A stretch of 64,000 nt of DNA from Cyclobacteriaceae bacterium (GTDB taxonomy: Bacteria > Bacteroidota > Bacteroidia > Cytophagales > Cyclobacteriaceae), in NCBI GenBank assembly GCA_016787755.1, contig JAEUUA010000004.1, forward strand, positions 1 through 64,000. The letters run 5' to 3'. The translations under genes and the position numbers were made by a program. Shown in pieces: positions 18,617 to 27,603 of this stretch (positions are counted from its first letter, which is position 1; each line of letters begins with the position of its first letter). The notes beneath the pieces are model-generated. The model was not told the origin of the DNA. It did not search any database and saw only the letters and a program-made list of their open reading frames with translations.

Positions 18617-18624
18617 TAACTTTG
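18617..18624 (+). promoter_or_regulatory. -7 box before a 34-residue ORF
   Basis: TAACTTTG fits TAnnTTTG and lies 19 bases before the ATG at 18644. Its presence is the main reason to take the short ORF seriously. Confidence 0.4.
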
Positions 18625-18643
18625 TTCGAATCCAATTAAGTTT

Positions 18644-18748
18644 ATGAGAAAGCGGTTTTTTTTACTTCTTTCTCTTACAGTTCTGCAATCCTCAGCACAC
18701 TCTATTTTCGGTATTGTTGTCGAAAGTTATTCAAAGAAGAGGAATTAA
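18644..18748 (+). CDS. Short secreted-type peptide, 34 residues
   Basis: MRKRFFLLLSLTVLQSSAHS is a good signal-peptide pattern, followed by only about 14 residues ending SYSKKRN. The ORF is flanked by a -7 box and a strong terminator, so transcription is likely. It may be a small peptide gene or the remnant of a longer exported protein. No family recognised. Confidence 0.4.
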   Translation: MRKRFFLLLSLTVLQSSAHSIFGIVVESYSKKRN

Positions 18749-18752
18749 ATAA

Positions 18753-18790
18753 AACAAAAGCCAATGCGAGACATTGGCTTTTGTTTTTTT
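18753..18790. terminator. Strong bidirectional terminator between the 34-residue ORF and recA
   Basis: AACAAAAGCCAATG and CATTGGCTTTTGTT form a perfect 14-bp stem with a 5-base loop, with T-runs readable on both strands. It can end the short + strand unit and recA on the minus strand. Confidence 0.75.
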
Positions 18791-18804
18791 TCTATGTGCT
18801 GAGA

Positions 18805-19860
18805 TTATTCTTTTACCTTCTCAGCTTTTTCAGGCTTCTCTTCTTTTTCTTCTTTTATCTCAGCACCGCCACTAATCTTTTCTTTAATTTTCTTTTCGAG
18901 CTCATCCATTAGCTCAGGATTGTCCTCGATAAGTTGTTTAACAGAATCGCGGCCTTGGCCCAGTTTGTTTCCACTGTACGAAAACCAAGAGCCAGCTTTT
19001 TGAATCACATTGAGTTCTACACCCAAATCAACAATTTCTCCTGACTTTGAAATACCCCGGCCATACATAATATCAAACTCAACCACTTTGAAAGGCGGTG
19101 CTACCTTGTTTTTAACAACCTTCACCTTCACGCGGTTTCCGGTTATATCATCTGCACTTTCTTTAATCTGACCAATCCTTCGGATATCCAACCGTACGGA
19201 AGAATAAAACTTCAATGCGTTGCCACCGGTTGTTGTTTCAGGATTTCCAAACATAATTCCAATCTTCTCACGCAGCTGATTAATGAAAATACACGCGCAA
19301 CCGGTCTTGCTGATTGTACCTGTCAACTTTCGCAATGCCTGGGACATAAGCCGCGCCTGCAAGCCCATTTTACTTTCACCCATCTCACCTTCCAATTCAG
19401 CTTTTGGTACCAGCGCAGCCACTGAGTCGATTACAATAATGTCAATCGCACCCGACCGGATCAGATGTTCGGCAATTTCAAGTGCTTGCTCGCCATTATC
19501 GGGCTGCGAGATGAGGAGATTTTCAGTATCAATCCCTAATTTCTCAGCATATAATTTATCAAAAGCATGTTCCGCATCAATAAAGGCCGCCAATCCACCT
19601 TTTTTCTGGGCTTCTGCTATGCAGTGCATAGTTAAGGTTGTTTTACCAGATGATTCTGGTCCGTAAATTTCAGTTACCCTGCCACGTGGTATGCCACCAA
19701 TGCCTAACGCAATATCTAAGCCCAACGATCCTGTTGAAATGGCGGGTACATCCATAACTTTGGTGTCATTTAATTTCATAACCGTACCTTTTCCGTACGA
19801 TTTCTCCAATTTATCAATGGTTAGTTGGAGAGCCTTCAATTTTTCTTTTTGGTCATTCAT
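18805..19860 (-). CDS. recA: Recombinase RecA
   Basis: A 351-residue recombinase for homologous repair and SOS signalling. Walker [10 protein letters not shown], Walker [11 protein letters not shown], the [15 protein letters not shown] loop and [21 protein letters not shown] are all present. The C-terminus is an acidic/Lys tail ([16 protein letters not shown]), common in the family. A longer frame to 19923 exists, but [12 protein letters not shown] gives the usual start. No LexA box was recognised upstream. Confidence 0.97.
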   Translation of the reverse strand: MNDQKEKLKALQLTIDKLEKSYGKGTVMKLNDTKVMDVPAISTGSLGLDIALGIGGIPRGRVTEIYGPESSGKTTLTMHCIAEAQKKGGLAAFIDAEHAFDKLYAEKLGIDTENLLISQPDNGEQALEIAEHLIRSGAIDIIVIDSVAALVPKAELEGEMGESKMGLQARLMSQALRKLTGTISKTGCACIFINQLREKIGIMFGNPETTTGGNALKFYSSVRLDIRRIGQIKESADDITGNRVKVKVVKNKVAPPFKVVEFDIMYGRGISKSGEIVDLGVELNVIQKAGSWFSYSGNKLGQGRDSVKQLIEDNPELMDELEKKIKEKISGGAEIKEEKEEKPEKAEKVKE

Positions 19861-20011
19861 ATGATTCAGTCTATTTATTTCATTTCTAAAACGGCTCAAA
19901 TTACTACTTTCAATAGTATTCACAAATATTTACTCCAATAAAAACTAAAAAATTTAGTATAATTCCTTTTTTTTCTGACCCTTTTCCCAGAGGGACTAAA
20001 GATCGGAAAAT

Positions 20012-20019
20012 TAAATTTG
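20012..20019 (+). promoter_or_regulatory. -7 box of the aminopeptidase gene
   Basis: TAAATTTG fits TAnnTTTG, ten bases before the ATG at 20030. Confidence 0.45.
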
Positions 20020-20029
20020 TGGCTTAATT

Positions 20030-21052
20030 ATGATAAAAAAGATATTCATTGGTTTTTTACTCCTCCTGCTAATCCTTGTTGCATGGAATTGGGAGCTGGT
20101 AGTTTATGGAGCCCGGCAAGGATATGGTCAGGTCAGTTTAGTTTGGAAAGCACGCCCAATTAAGGAGTATTTGGATGATCCTGCATTTCCTGATTCTCTA
20201 AAAAGTAAACTCCTGTTAATCGGAGAAATCAGAAGATACGCGATTGATTCCCTTGGACTGAAAGACACTCAAAATTATCAGACACTCTATGATCAGCGCG
20301 GTGAAGAGATTATGTGGGTGGTTCAAGCATGCGCACCATTTGAACTTAAAGCCAAACTTTGGCATTTTCCGATTGTAGGGTCTATGCCGTATAAGGGATT
20401 CTTTCAAAAACAAAAAGCGATTGATGAGGGTATAAAACTTGAACAAGCAGGGAATGATGTAAGCATTCGCAACCCAGGTGGTTGGTCAACCCTGGGCTGG
20501 TTTACTGATCCGATACTGAGTGGAATGTTAGATCGCAACGAAGGTGATTTAGCAAGTCTGATCATTCATGAGATGGTTCACGCCACCGTGTTTGTTAAAG
20601 ACGATGTTGATTTCAATGAAAACCTTGCTTCTTTTATTGGCGATACAGCGGCTTATTATTTTTTAGCAGCGCATTTTGGGAGAAACTCGCCTCAGTTTAT
20701 TCAGTATGTTCACGAAGATCAGGACTACCGAAAATTCAGTAAGCACATCTTAAGGGGCACACATCTGTTGGATAGTCTATATCAAAGTTTTTCACCATCC
20801 GATTCGGTTGGGTTTAAGAAAGAGAAAAAGGAAACCATGATTGCGGAAATTATGAATTCGGTTGATACACTTTCTTTATTCACGCCACGCAAGTCTTCAA
20901 ATCCGCGCAGGCTGCCAAACAATACGTACTTTATGTCCTATAATCTTTACCAATCCCGCCAGGGAAATTTCAAATCAGAATTAGATCTAGACTTTAACGG
21001 TGACTTGAAGAAATACATAAAACACTTAACTGAGAAGTATCCCTTTTTGTAA
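20030..21052 (+). CDS. Predicted membrane-anchored aminopeptidase (PF10023/COG4324)
   Basis: A 340-residue protein with one N-terminal helix (FIGFLLLLLILVAWNWELV) and a zinc-peptidase core: HEMVH (~180-184) in LIIHEMVHATVFVKDD and the third ligand Glu in FNENLASFIGD (~198). PIVGSMPYKGFF and GGWSTLGWFTDPIL upstream are typical of this family of predicted aminopeptidases, for which little is known experimentally. The catalytic part should face the periplasm. Single gene with its own promoter box. Confidence 0.85.
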   Translation: MIKKIFIGFLLLLLILVAWNWELVVYGARQGYGQVSLVWKARPIKEYLDDPAFPDSLKSKLLLIGEIRRYAIDSLGLKDTQNYQTLYDQRGEEIMWVVQACAPFELKAKLWHFPIVGSMPYKGFFQKQKAIDEGIKLEQAGNDVSIRNPGGWSTLGWFTDPILSGMLDRNEGDLASLIIHEMVHATVFVKDDVDFNENLASFIGDTAAYYFLAAHFGRNSPQFIQYVHEDQDYRKFSKHILRGTHLLDSLYQSFSPSDSVGFKKEKKETMIAEIMNSVDTLSLFTPRKSSNPRRLPNNTYFMSYNLYQSRQGNFKSELDLDFNGDLKKYIKHLTEKYPFL

Positions 21053-21223
21053 TGTGAACTCAAACAAAACTGCCTATTAAGAAATTGTTAAGGAGTTGAC
21101 GGAGGTTTTTAATTCGCTTAATTTGTCTCTACTTTTACTTCGTGCGTTTAAGGTTGCAAGCCTCATGATGGATAAATCAACTTTCAATTTGACTAAAAAC
21201 CAAAAGATTAAACAGTAAAAATT

Positions 21224-21913
21224 ATGGGTAATAAACCAACGCAAAAGGTGCTGGTAGTTGATGATGAAGAACCCATTTTAGAATTGCTAAAGTACAATCT
21301 TGAGAAAAATGGCTACGATGTGAGAACCGCCATTGATGGTTTTACAGCGGTAGAAATTGCAAAGAAATTCCATCCTGATTTAGTCCTCTTGGATATTATG
21401 ATGCCCAAGATGGATGGGGTGGAGGCGTGTCGGCAATTACGTGCCATGCCGGAATTAATTAACACATTCATTGTATTTCTTACCGCTCGTGCTGAAGAAT
21501 ATTCTGAGGTGGCAGCATTTGATGTGGGAGCCGATGACTATATTCTAAAACCTATTAAGCCAAGAGCACTTATGAGCCGCATTAGTGCACTCTTTCGCAG
21601 AGATTCTAAAAAGAAAAATACTTCAAGCCAGATAAAGATTGGGGAGTTGTTAATTGACCGTACCAGTTATACAATTCATTTAAAAGGCAAGGAGATCAGT
21701 TTACCTAAAAAGGAATTTGAATTGCTGTTTTTTCTGGCCCAAAATCCAAATAAAGTATTCAGCCGAGATGATTTATTACAAAATATCTGGGGCTCGGACG
21801 TATATGTGCTGGCAAGAACGGTAGATGTCCACATTCGTAAAGTGCGCGAAAAGATTGGAGATGATTATATTACCACTGTAAAAGGAGTGGGATATAAGTT
21901 CAACCTCAATTAA
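21224..21913 (+). CDS. OmpR/PhoB-family response regulator
   Basis: A 229-residue regulator. The receiver domain has the acidic pocket VVDDEEP, the phospho-acceptor Asp in LVLLDIMMPKMDG (~57) and the Lys in DDYILKPIKP. A winged-helix domain follows (~130-229; LPKKEFELLFFLAQNP, RTVDVHIRKVREKIG, VKGVGYKF). It is encoded three bases ahead of its kinase, so the pair form one system. PhoB/RprY-like by look; target genes unknown. Confidence 0.93.
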   Translation: MGNKPTQKVLVVDDEEPILELLKYNLEKNGYDVRTAIDGFTAVEIAKKFHPDLVLLDIMMPKMDGVEACRQLRAMPELINTFIVFLTARAEEYSEVAAFDVGADDYILKPIKPRALMSRISALFRRDSKKKNTSSQIKIGELLIDRTSYTIHLKGKEISLPKKEFELLFFLAQNPNKVFSRDDLLQNIWGSDVYVLARTVDVHIRKVREKIGDDYITTVKGVGYKFNLN

Positions 21914-21916
21914 TAC

Positions 21917-22975
21917 ATGGTATATAGTGCCCGTACGTTGGCTCTCTTGTTGGCAGTTTCCATTGCCATTGTAACCACGTTATTCCTCTCACTTATTGAA
22001 AGCGTTGACCGTGATGCGATGGTTGTAGCTGCGGTGATTAGTTTCTCTGCATCTTATCTTTTGATTTTTGTAGTACTGGAATTTTTGGTATTCCGCGAGA
22101 TCAATAAGATTTATAAAATGATGGATAAGTTGCGGAAGAAAGAGCTTGCTCACATTTCCAAACAGAAATCAGGCACCTTTAATCCGTTGCAAATTATCAA
22201 CGAAGAAATCTATTCGTTTGCCGAGGTCAAACAAAATGAAATTGACGAGCTTAAAAAGCTCGAGGCTTTTCGTAAAGAATTTATTGCCGATGTTTCACAC
22301 GAACTAAAAACTCCAATTTTCGCAGCACAAGGTTTTGTTCACACGTTATTGGATGGCGCAGTCAATGATAAAAACGTACGCACTAAGTTTTTGAAAAAGG
22401 CCGCCAAAAGTTTAGATGGGCTAGATATACTTGTTCAGGATTTACTTACGCTTTCGCAGATTGAGACGGGAGATATCAAAATGCGATTTGAACACATTGA
22501 CTTAAATAAATTATGTGCTGAAGTGATTGAACAGTTTGAGGAGAAAGCAGAAAAGAAAGATCTCACGCTAAAGTTGCTCGCGGATCATCATCAAAAGATA
22601 AGTGTATATGCAGACTGGCAGCGGATTACTCAGGTAGTAACTAACCTTGTTTCGAATGCCATTAACTATACAACAAGAGGGGAAGTAACGATCACCTTTG
22701 ACGTGGGCAAGAAGAATGTCACTACCTTTATTTCAGATACAGGTGATGGGATAGAACCTCAACACATCGCAAGAATATTTGAACGCTTTTACAGGATTGA
22801 TAAAAGTAGAAGTCGAGAGAAGGGTGGAACGGGACTAGGTCTTGCCATTGTAAAACACATTTTGGAAGGTCATAACAGCAAGGCCGAAGTACAGAGTTCT
22901 CTTGGTAAGGGCTCAACATTTAGTTTTAAACTCCAGCGATCCAAATCAGATAGCTCAGAATTGGACGAGGCATAG
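21917..22975 (+). CDS. Sensor histidine kinase
   Basis: A 352-residue kinase with two N-terminal helices and almost no periplasmic loop (a few residues, ESVDRDAM), suggesting it senses within the membrane or cytoplasm. The H-box FIADVSHELKTPIFA (phospho-His ~127) is followed by the N-box VTNLVSNAINYT, G1 DTGDGIE, the F-box FERFYRIDKSRSRE and G2 GGTGLGLAI. Cognate of the regulator just upstream; PhoR-like architecture without PAS domain. Confidence 0.92.
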   Translation: MVYSARTLALLLAVSIAIVTTLFLSLIESVDRDAMVVAAVISFSASYLLIFVVLEFLVFREINKIYKMMDKLRKKELAHISKQKSGTFNPLQIINEEIYSFAEVKQNEIDELKKLEAFRKEFIADVSHELKTPIFAAQGFVHTLLDGAVNDKNVRTKFLKKAAKSLDGLDILVQDLLTLSQIETGDIKMRFEHIDLNKLCAEVIEQFEEKAEKKDLTLKLLADHHQKISVYADWQRITQVVTNLVSNAINYTTRGEVTITFDVGKKNVTTFISDTGDGIEPQHIARIFERFYRIDKSRSREKGGTGLGLAIVKHILEGHNSKAEVQSSLGKGSTFSFKLQRSKSDSSELDEA

Positions 22976-22983
22976 TAATTTTG
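22976..22983 (+). promoter_or_regulatory. -7 box of the pseudouridine synthase gene
   Basis: TAATTTTG fits TAnnTTTG. It begins right behind the kinase stop codon and lies 11 bases before the ATG at 22995, so the synthase gene probably has a promoter separate from the two-component operon. Confidence 0.45.
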
Positions 22984-22994
22984 CCGAAGTGAAA

Positions 22995-23708
22995 ATGCCA
23001 AAGTTCAAATTTGAGGATGCCATCCTATATCGGGATGATGACTTTATTCTGATCAATAAACCTCCTTTTATTTCAACCTTGGAGGATCGGAATGATAGCC
23101 AGAATATTCTATCATTAGCCAGAGCCTATGAACCTGACGCTCAGGTCTGTCATCGGCTTGATAAAGAAACTTCAGGAGTTTTGGCGATTGCACGTAATCC
23201 GGAAGCGTATCGCCATTTGAGTATGCAGTTCGAGAACAGAACAGTTACAAAAATATATCATGCTGTGGCTGATGGGAATCATAATTTCAAGGATCAGAAG
23301 GTGGATGCCCCCATTCTTAAGCAAAATGATGGCACCGCAAAAATTTCAAGAAGCGGAAAAGAAGCCCAAACTCACTTTACTACCTACCAGTCTTATAAAA
23401 ATCACACATTAGTGGCATGCCAGCCTGTAACCGGACGCATGCATCAAATTCGGGTTCATTTGGCATTTTTGAAAGCTCCCATAACAGGGGATGAGATGTA
23501 CGGAGGGAAACCATTTTATGTCTCATCCATAAAACGAGGGTTTAATTTGAAGAAACTTACTGAAGAGGAGCCTTTGATTAAAAGAATGGCGTTGCACGCT
23601 TTTTCGCTTGAATTTAATTTATTGGATGGCAGCAAAATGACAATTGAGGCACCCTACCCAAAAGACTTTCAGGCTCTTATCAGGCAGCTATCTGAAAATA
23701 AGAGATAA
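22995..23708 (+). CDS. RluA-family RNA pseudouridine synthase
   Basis: A 237-residue enzyme converting uridine to pseudouridine in rRNA or tRNA. The catalytic segment is CHRLDKETSGVLAIARN, with the nucleophilic Asp; the family motifs INKPPFISTLED and GRMHQIRVHLAFLKAPITGD follow. No S4 domain. The frame extends upstream into the kinase gene to 22902, but the promoter box and normal family length support ATG 22995. Target uridine unknown. Confidence 0.9.
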   Translation: MPKFKFEDAILYRDDDFILINKPPFISTLEDRNDSQNILSLARAYEPDAQVCHRLDKETSGVLAIARNPEAYRHLSMQFENRTVTKIYHAVADGNHNFKDQKVDAPILKQNDGTAKISRSGKEAQTHFTTYQSYKNHTLVACQPVTGRMHQIRVHLAFLKAPITGDEMYGGKPFYVSSIKRGFNLKKLTEEEPLIKRMALHAFSLEFNLLDGSKMTIEAPYPKDFQALIRQLSENKR

Positions 23709-23779
23709 TTCGCTTACAAAACGCCTGTAATTATCTGCCTAAATGTGGATGCATGCTTGCATTTTCAGTTTCTTGATTC

Positions 23780-23840
23780 TACTTTTGTGTCCCTTTTTAA
23801 GGGGGTAACTGTATTTAAAAAGTTCTTAAAAGCTAAAAAA
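23780..23840 (+). promoter_or_regulatory. Promoter and leader of rplM operon
   Basis: TACTTTTG (23780-23787) fits TAnnTTTG. The roughly 50-base leader contains a small hairpin, CCCTTTTTAAGGGG, and an A-rich stretch before the GTG start. Ribosomal operons of this type are often autoregulated through the leader, and this hairpin is a candidate; it was not matched to a known leader family. Confidence 0.4.
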
Positions 23841-24287
23841 GTGGATCATAACAGCTATAAAACAGTCAATGCCAATAAAACAACGGTAGAAAAAAGTTGG
23901 GTATTGGTTGACGCAAAAGATCAGGTATTAGGTCGTGTGGCCAGCCAAATTGCACGGGTATTGCGCGGGAAACATAAGCCAAGCTATACGCCAAACGTGG
24001 ATACGGGTGATCATGTGATCGTAATTAATGCCGAAAAAATAAAAATGACCGGTAAGAAGTGGACCAACAGAGTTTATTTCACTTACTCAGGGTATCCGGG
24101 CGGTCAGCGGGAATTAACCCCGAAGATGATCGGAACGGGAAAACATCCACAGCGGCTAGTTGAGCACTCCGTGCGTGGTATGCTTCCAAAAAACAGCATG
24201 GGTCGCGAAGTGTTTAGAAGTTTGCACGTTTACGTGGGGGCAGAACATCCGCATACAGCACAACAACCAAAAGAATTAAAGTTCTAA
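23841..24287 (+). CDS. rplM: Ribosomal protein L13
   Basis: 148 residues of the large ribosomal subunit. Core segments are KSWVLVDAKDQVLGRVASQI, VIVINAEKIKMTGKKW and RGMLPKNSMGREVFRSL. An open frame with ATG at 23745 runs through the promoter region and is unlikely. The GTG at 23841 (VDHNSYKTVNANK) gives the length and N-terminus expected for Bacteroidota L13. First gene of rplM-rpsI-rpsB. Confidence 0.95.
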   Translation: MDHNSYKTVNANKTTVEKSWVLVDAKDQVLGRVASQIARVLRGKHKPSYTPNVDTGDHVIVINAEKIKMTGKKWTNRVYFTYSGYPGGQRELTPKMIGTGKHPQRLVEHSVRGMLPKNSMGREVFRSLHVYVGAEHPHTAQQPKELKF

Positions 24288-24290
24288 TAC

Positions 24291-24677
24291 ATGGAGATTA
24301 TTAATACCATCGGAAGAAGAAAGACTTCAATTGCCCGAGTTTACGTAAAGCCAGGCAATGGTCTGATCATCGTAAATGATAGAGAACTTAATGACTATTT
24401 TCCGTCAGAAATTCTTCGCACCACTGTTAAGCAAGCGCTTACTGTCGTAAAGGCTGATGGCCAGTACGATGTAACTGTAAATGTAGAAGGGGGCGGAACT
24501 AAGGGTCAGGCTGAAGCGATCCGATTAGGAATTGCACGGGCGTTGGTTACAATCAATACAGAGCATCGTCCTCCGTTAAAGAAGGAAGGCTTATTAACAC
24601 GCGATTCACGCATGGTGGAAAGAAAGAAGCCAGGACGTGCAAAGGCGAGAAAGAAATTCCAGTTCAGCAAGCGTTAA
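24291..24677 (+). CDS. rpsI: Ribosomal protein S9
   Basis: 128 residues of the small subunit, with IGRRKTSIARVYVKPG at the start, GGGTKGQAEAIRLGIARAL in the middle and the conserved tail KKPGRAKARKKFQFSKR that reaches towards the P-site tRNA. It is three bases behind rplM and co-transcribed. Confidence 0.97.
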   Translation: MEIINTIGRRKTSIARVYVKPGNGLIIVNDRELNDYFPSEILRTTVKQALTVVKADGQYDVTVNVEGGGTKGQAEAIRLGIARALVTINTEHRPPLKKEGLLTRDSRMVERKKPGRAKARKKFQFSKR

Positions 24678-24687
24678 TAGAAACAGC

Positions 24688-25452
24688 ATGGCAGAAAAAA
24701 TAACAACCGAGAGTTTAATGGATGCAGGGGTTCACTTTGGGCACCTTACCCGCAAGTGGAATCCGAAAATGGCAGAGTACATTTTCATGGAAAACAACGG
24801 CATCCACATCATCGATCTTAACAAAACAATGAAATGTCTTGAGGAAGCAACTTTTGCACTTAAGAACATTGTTCGCTCAGGTCGTAAGATCATGTTTGTT
24901 GCTACTAAGAAACAAGCAAAAGATATTATTAATGCTGAGGCTACCCGTTTAAACATGCCGTTCGTTACAGAACGCTGGCTGGGTGGTATGCTAACTAACT
25001 TTGCTACAATCCGTAAGTCGTTGAAGAAGCTTGCGCAGATTGACAAGTTGATGAAGGACGAAGCTTTTAATAACCTGGCCAAGCGCGAACGCTTGATGGT
25101 TACCCGCGAGAAAGCTAAGCTTGAAAAATTATTAGGTGGTATTACGGACCTTAATCGTTTGCCTGCAGCGCTTTTCGTGATTGACGTAAAGCGTGAGCAC
25201 ATTGCAGTAGCGGAGGCGATGAAATTGAATATTCCGGTGTTTGCTATGGTGGACACTAATTCTGATCCAACCAATATCGATTTCCCAATTCCTGCGAATG
25301 ATGATGCATTCAAGTCAATCTCATTAATTGCTGGTCATGTAGGTCATGCAATTGAAGAGGCTTTGATGGAGCGCAAGAAAGATAAAGAAGAGGCTGGTCA
25401 GAAGAAAGAGGAGGACGAAAAACGCAAAGTTGACGAGACTGTAGAAAATTAA
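24688..25452 (+). CDS. rpsB: Ribosomal protein S2
   Basis: 254 residues of the small subunit: MDAGVHFGHLTRKWNPKM, RWLGGMLTNFATIRKSL and VFAMVDTNSDPTNIDFPIPA are typical. The C-terminal extension is highly charged (ERKKDKEEAGQKKEEDEK). The frame opens earlier inside rpsI, but ATG 24688 is the family start. A hairpin pair separates it from tsf. Confidence 0.97.
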   Translation: MAEKITTESLMDAGVHFGHLTRKWNPKMAEYIFMENNGIHIIDLNKTMKCLEEATFALKNIVRSGRKIMFVATKKQAKDIINAEATRLNMPFVTERWLGGMLTNFATIRKSLKKLAQIDKLMKDEAFNNLAKRERLMVTREKAKLEKLLGGITDLNRLPAALFVIDVKREHIAVAEAMKLNIPVFAMVDTNSDPTNIDFPIPANDDAFKSISLIAGHVGHAIEEALMERKKDKEEAGQKKEEDEKRKVDETVEN

Positions 25453-25463
25453 TCGTCAATGGA

Positions 25464-25530
25464 CCACGCGTCTCGCGTGGCCGATAAAAAGTTTTAAAAC
25501 ATCGGCCTCCAAGCCGATGTTTGTTTTTTA
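25464..25530 (+). terminator. Two hairpins between rpsB and tsf
   Basis: CCACGCG TCT CGCGTGG (25464-25480) is followed by a second hairpin, AACATCGGC/GCCGATGTT (25498-25521), with a T-rich tail. The second has terminator form, so tsf may be partly or wholly uncoupled from the ribosomal operon. Confidence 0.6.
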
Positions 25531-25577
25531 AGTCAAACTGAAAGTATAAAATCATAAATCTAAAATTGTAAATAGTT

Positions 25578-26411
25578 ATGTCAGCAATTACCGCACAAGA
25601 TGTAAACAAGCTGCGCACCATGACGGGTGCCGGAATGATGGATTGTAAAAAAGCGCTTACCGAAGCCGAAGGCGATTTCGAAAAAGCGATTGAGATACTA
25701 AGGAAGAAAGGACAGAAAGTTTCAGCAAGCCGTTCGGACAGAGACACCAAAGAAGGCTCTGTGTTTGTAAGAACTTCAGCTGATAACAAAGAAGCCGTGT
25801 TGATCGCATTAAACTGTGAGACTGACTTTGTAGCAAAGAATGAGGAATTCCAAAAATTAGGCGAGTTGATTGCCGATACAGCGTTTACAATGAAGCCTGC
25901 AGCTACAGAAGCTCTTTTGGCTGAGAAGGTTGGAGACTTAACCATTGCGGAGCGCATCACTGAATTGGTTGGTAAAATCGGTGAGAAACTGGAGATCAGT
26001 TCATTCATTCACATGACTGGTGAAGCAGTTGTTCCATACATCCATGCCGGAAGTAAATTAGGCGTGTTGGTTTCTTTGAAAGGAGTTAACGGGAAAGATG
26101 TTACGGAAGCAGGAAAAGATGTTGGGATGCAAATTGCAGCAATGAGCCCGGTAGCCGTAAATGAAAATGATGTTGATAAAACGATCATTGAAAAAGAATT
26201 GGAGATCGCTAAGGCACAAATTATTGCAGAAGGCAAGCCTGCTAACATGGTTGAGAAAATTGCTCAAGGAAAATTGAACAAATTTTTCAAAGATAACACG
26301 TTGTTGCCTCAACCTTTTGTGAAGGACAATTCGAAAACAGTCGCTCAATATCTGGATAGCGTTACGAAGGGATTAACCGTAGCGGAGTTCAAACGCATAG
26401 CAATTGGATAA
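25578..26411 (+). CDS. tsf: Translation elongation factor Ts
   Basis: A 277-residue nucleotide exchange factor for EF-Tu. The N-terminal UBA-like part includes TGAGMMDCKKALTEAEGDFE; the core has the NCETDFVAKNEEF motif that enters EF-Tu. Normal length, complete, followed by a strong terminator. Confidence 0.97.
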   Translation: MSAITAQDVNKLRTMTGAGMMDCKKALTEAEGDFEKAIEILRKKGQKVSASRSDRDTKEGSVFVRTSADNKEAVLIALNCETDFVAKNEEFQKLGELIADTAFTMKPAATEALLAEKVGDLTIAERITELVGKIGEKLEISSFIHMTGEAVVPYIHAGSKLGVLVSLKGVNGKDVTEAGKDVGMQIAAMSPVAVNENDVDKTIIEKELEIAKAQIIAEGKPANMVEKIAQGKLNKFFKDNTLLPQPFVKDNSKTVAQYLDSVTKGLTVAEFKRIAIG

Positions 26412-26433
26412 TCTAATTTTATAAATAGAATTG

Positions 26434-26461
26434 AAAAGGGAGCTTATGGCTCCCTTTTTTT
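26434..26461 (+). terminator. Terminator of tsf
   Basis: AAGGGAGC and GCTCCCTT flank a short loop and run into seven T residues. Confidence 0.75.
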
Positions 26462-26513
26462 GTGGCGAAGATCGCCTATTGTAATTCTAATTGCTCTCGC
26501 CTATTTTTAGTTT

Positions 26514-27110
26514 ATGAAGATTGAGGAACCAGATTTGGCAGGCAGTTATACCTATGCTGATTATATGACTTGGCGTTGGGATCAAATGGTTGAGCTAATC
26601 GATGGCAAGATTTATAAAATGTCGCCTGCTCCTACCAGTACTCATCAGAAAATTTCGGGGAAATTATTCCTTATCATCGGTAATTATTTAATGGGTAATA
26701 GATGCCAACTATTCTCGGCTCCATTTGATGTTCGATTACCCTTTTCTAGTAATAAAAAGAAGGACAACGAAATTATAACAGTTGTTCAGCCTGACCTTTG
26801 TGTGATTTGCGATCCGACAAAGATTGATGAACGGGGTTGTTTAGGAGCCCCCGATTGGATCATTGAAATACTTTCGCGTTATACGTCTGCCAAAGACTTG
26901 CGCGAAAAATTTAAGGTGTATGAAGAGACTGGTGTTAGAGAATATTGGGTGGTGCATCCTACCGAACAAACTGTATTGATTTATGTTCTTGAAGCCAATG
27001 GAAAATACCAGGGAATCCTGAAGCCGTGCGTTCGTACTGATAAAATTGTACCCGTTACTTTGCCGGGATTAACGATTGATCTCGGCTTTGTATTTCCAGA
27101 AGAAGATTGA
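26514..27110 (+). CDS. Uma2-family (DUF820) PD-(D/E)xK-fold protein
   Basis: 198 residues with the Uma2 pattern: YMTWRWDQMVELIDGKIYKM at the N-terminus, VVQPDLCVICD with the conserved PD, APDWIIEILS in place of the usual EVLSP, and DLREKFKVYEETGVREYWVV. The fold is that of restriction-like nucleases, but no substrate is established. Such genes are often present in many copies in bacteria; only one lies here. Single gene behind the tsf terminator. Confidence 0.83.
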   Translation: MKIEEPDLAGSYTYADYMTWRWDQMVELIDGKIYKMSPAPTSTHQKISGKLFLIIGNYLMGNRCQLFSAPFDVRLPFSSNKKKDNEIITVVQPDLCVICDPTKIDERGCLGAPDWIIEILSRYTSAKDLREKFKVYEETGVREYWVVHPTEQTVLIYVLEANGKYQGILKPCVRTDKIVPVTLPGLTIDLGFVFPEED

Positions 27111-27222
27111 AGGATTGCAAGAACAGAACACAACCACTCCAATAACACACAGCTACCCGTTCTTTTCAGCCTCTGAATTTTGCTGAGGCTTGTGTTGAAT
27201 TATTCTTGAATAATCTTTCTTT

Positions 27223-27444
27223 GTGATAGCGTTGGGTGATTCATTACTTTTTTTGGTTGCTGATACTTGCTTTTTATATGGTTTTCTGGGGAACCGAAGC
27301 AGTAATTATTTGCAGACATTCGTTCCTGTGGGATTGTTAATGCTGGCAACCATTTGGCACACCCTATCAGCTAAAATATTATTTGGTACCAAATTAAAAG
27401 GTAGTTTTGGTGTAACTAAAATCAGATTTTTCCGTGATATTTAG
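27223..27444 (+). CDS. Small hydrophobic ORF, doubtful
   Basis: A 73-residue frame starting with GTG, with two hydrophobic segments (SLLFLVADTCFLYGFL; FVPVGLLMLATIWHTLSA) and the end GTKLKGSFGVTKIRFF. No family recognised, no clear ribosome site. It may be a small membrane protein, a degraded gene or chance. Confidence 0.25.
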   Translation: MIALGDSLLFLVADTCFLYGFLGNRSSNYLQTFVPVGLLMLATIWHTLSAKILFGTKLKGSFGVTKIRFFRDI

Positions 27445-27603
27445 ACTTCGAAAAATTCAACGAACTATGATCTTGGTATATTAATTCAACTTAGGTTTCT
27501 GATTTCTATCAGATCAGTCGAATTTTATTGGTTACGCACCAATCCATCCTGCCTTTTTTATAGGCCACCAGTTTCATTTTACTAACTTTATTTTCTTTTT
27601 ATC

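Noticed and set aside
18600..18640. TTCGAATCC stretch resembling a tRNA T-loop
   Set aside because: The flanking five bases do not pair and no acceptor or anticodon arm is found.
24732..26008. Long minus-strand frames opposite rpsB and tsf
   Set aside because: They are antisense shadows of ribosomal protein and EF-Ts genes, with no family pattern and no promoter.
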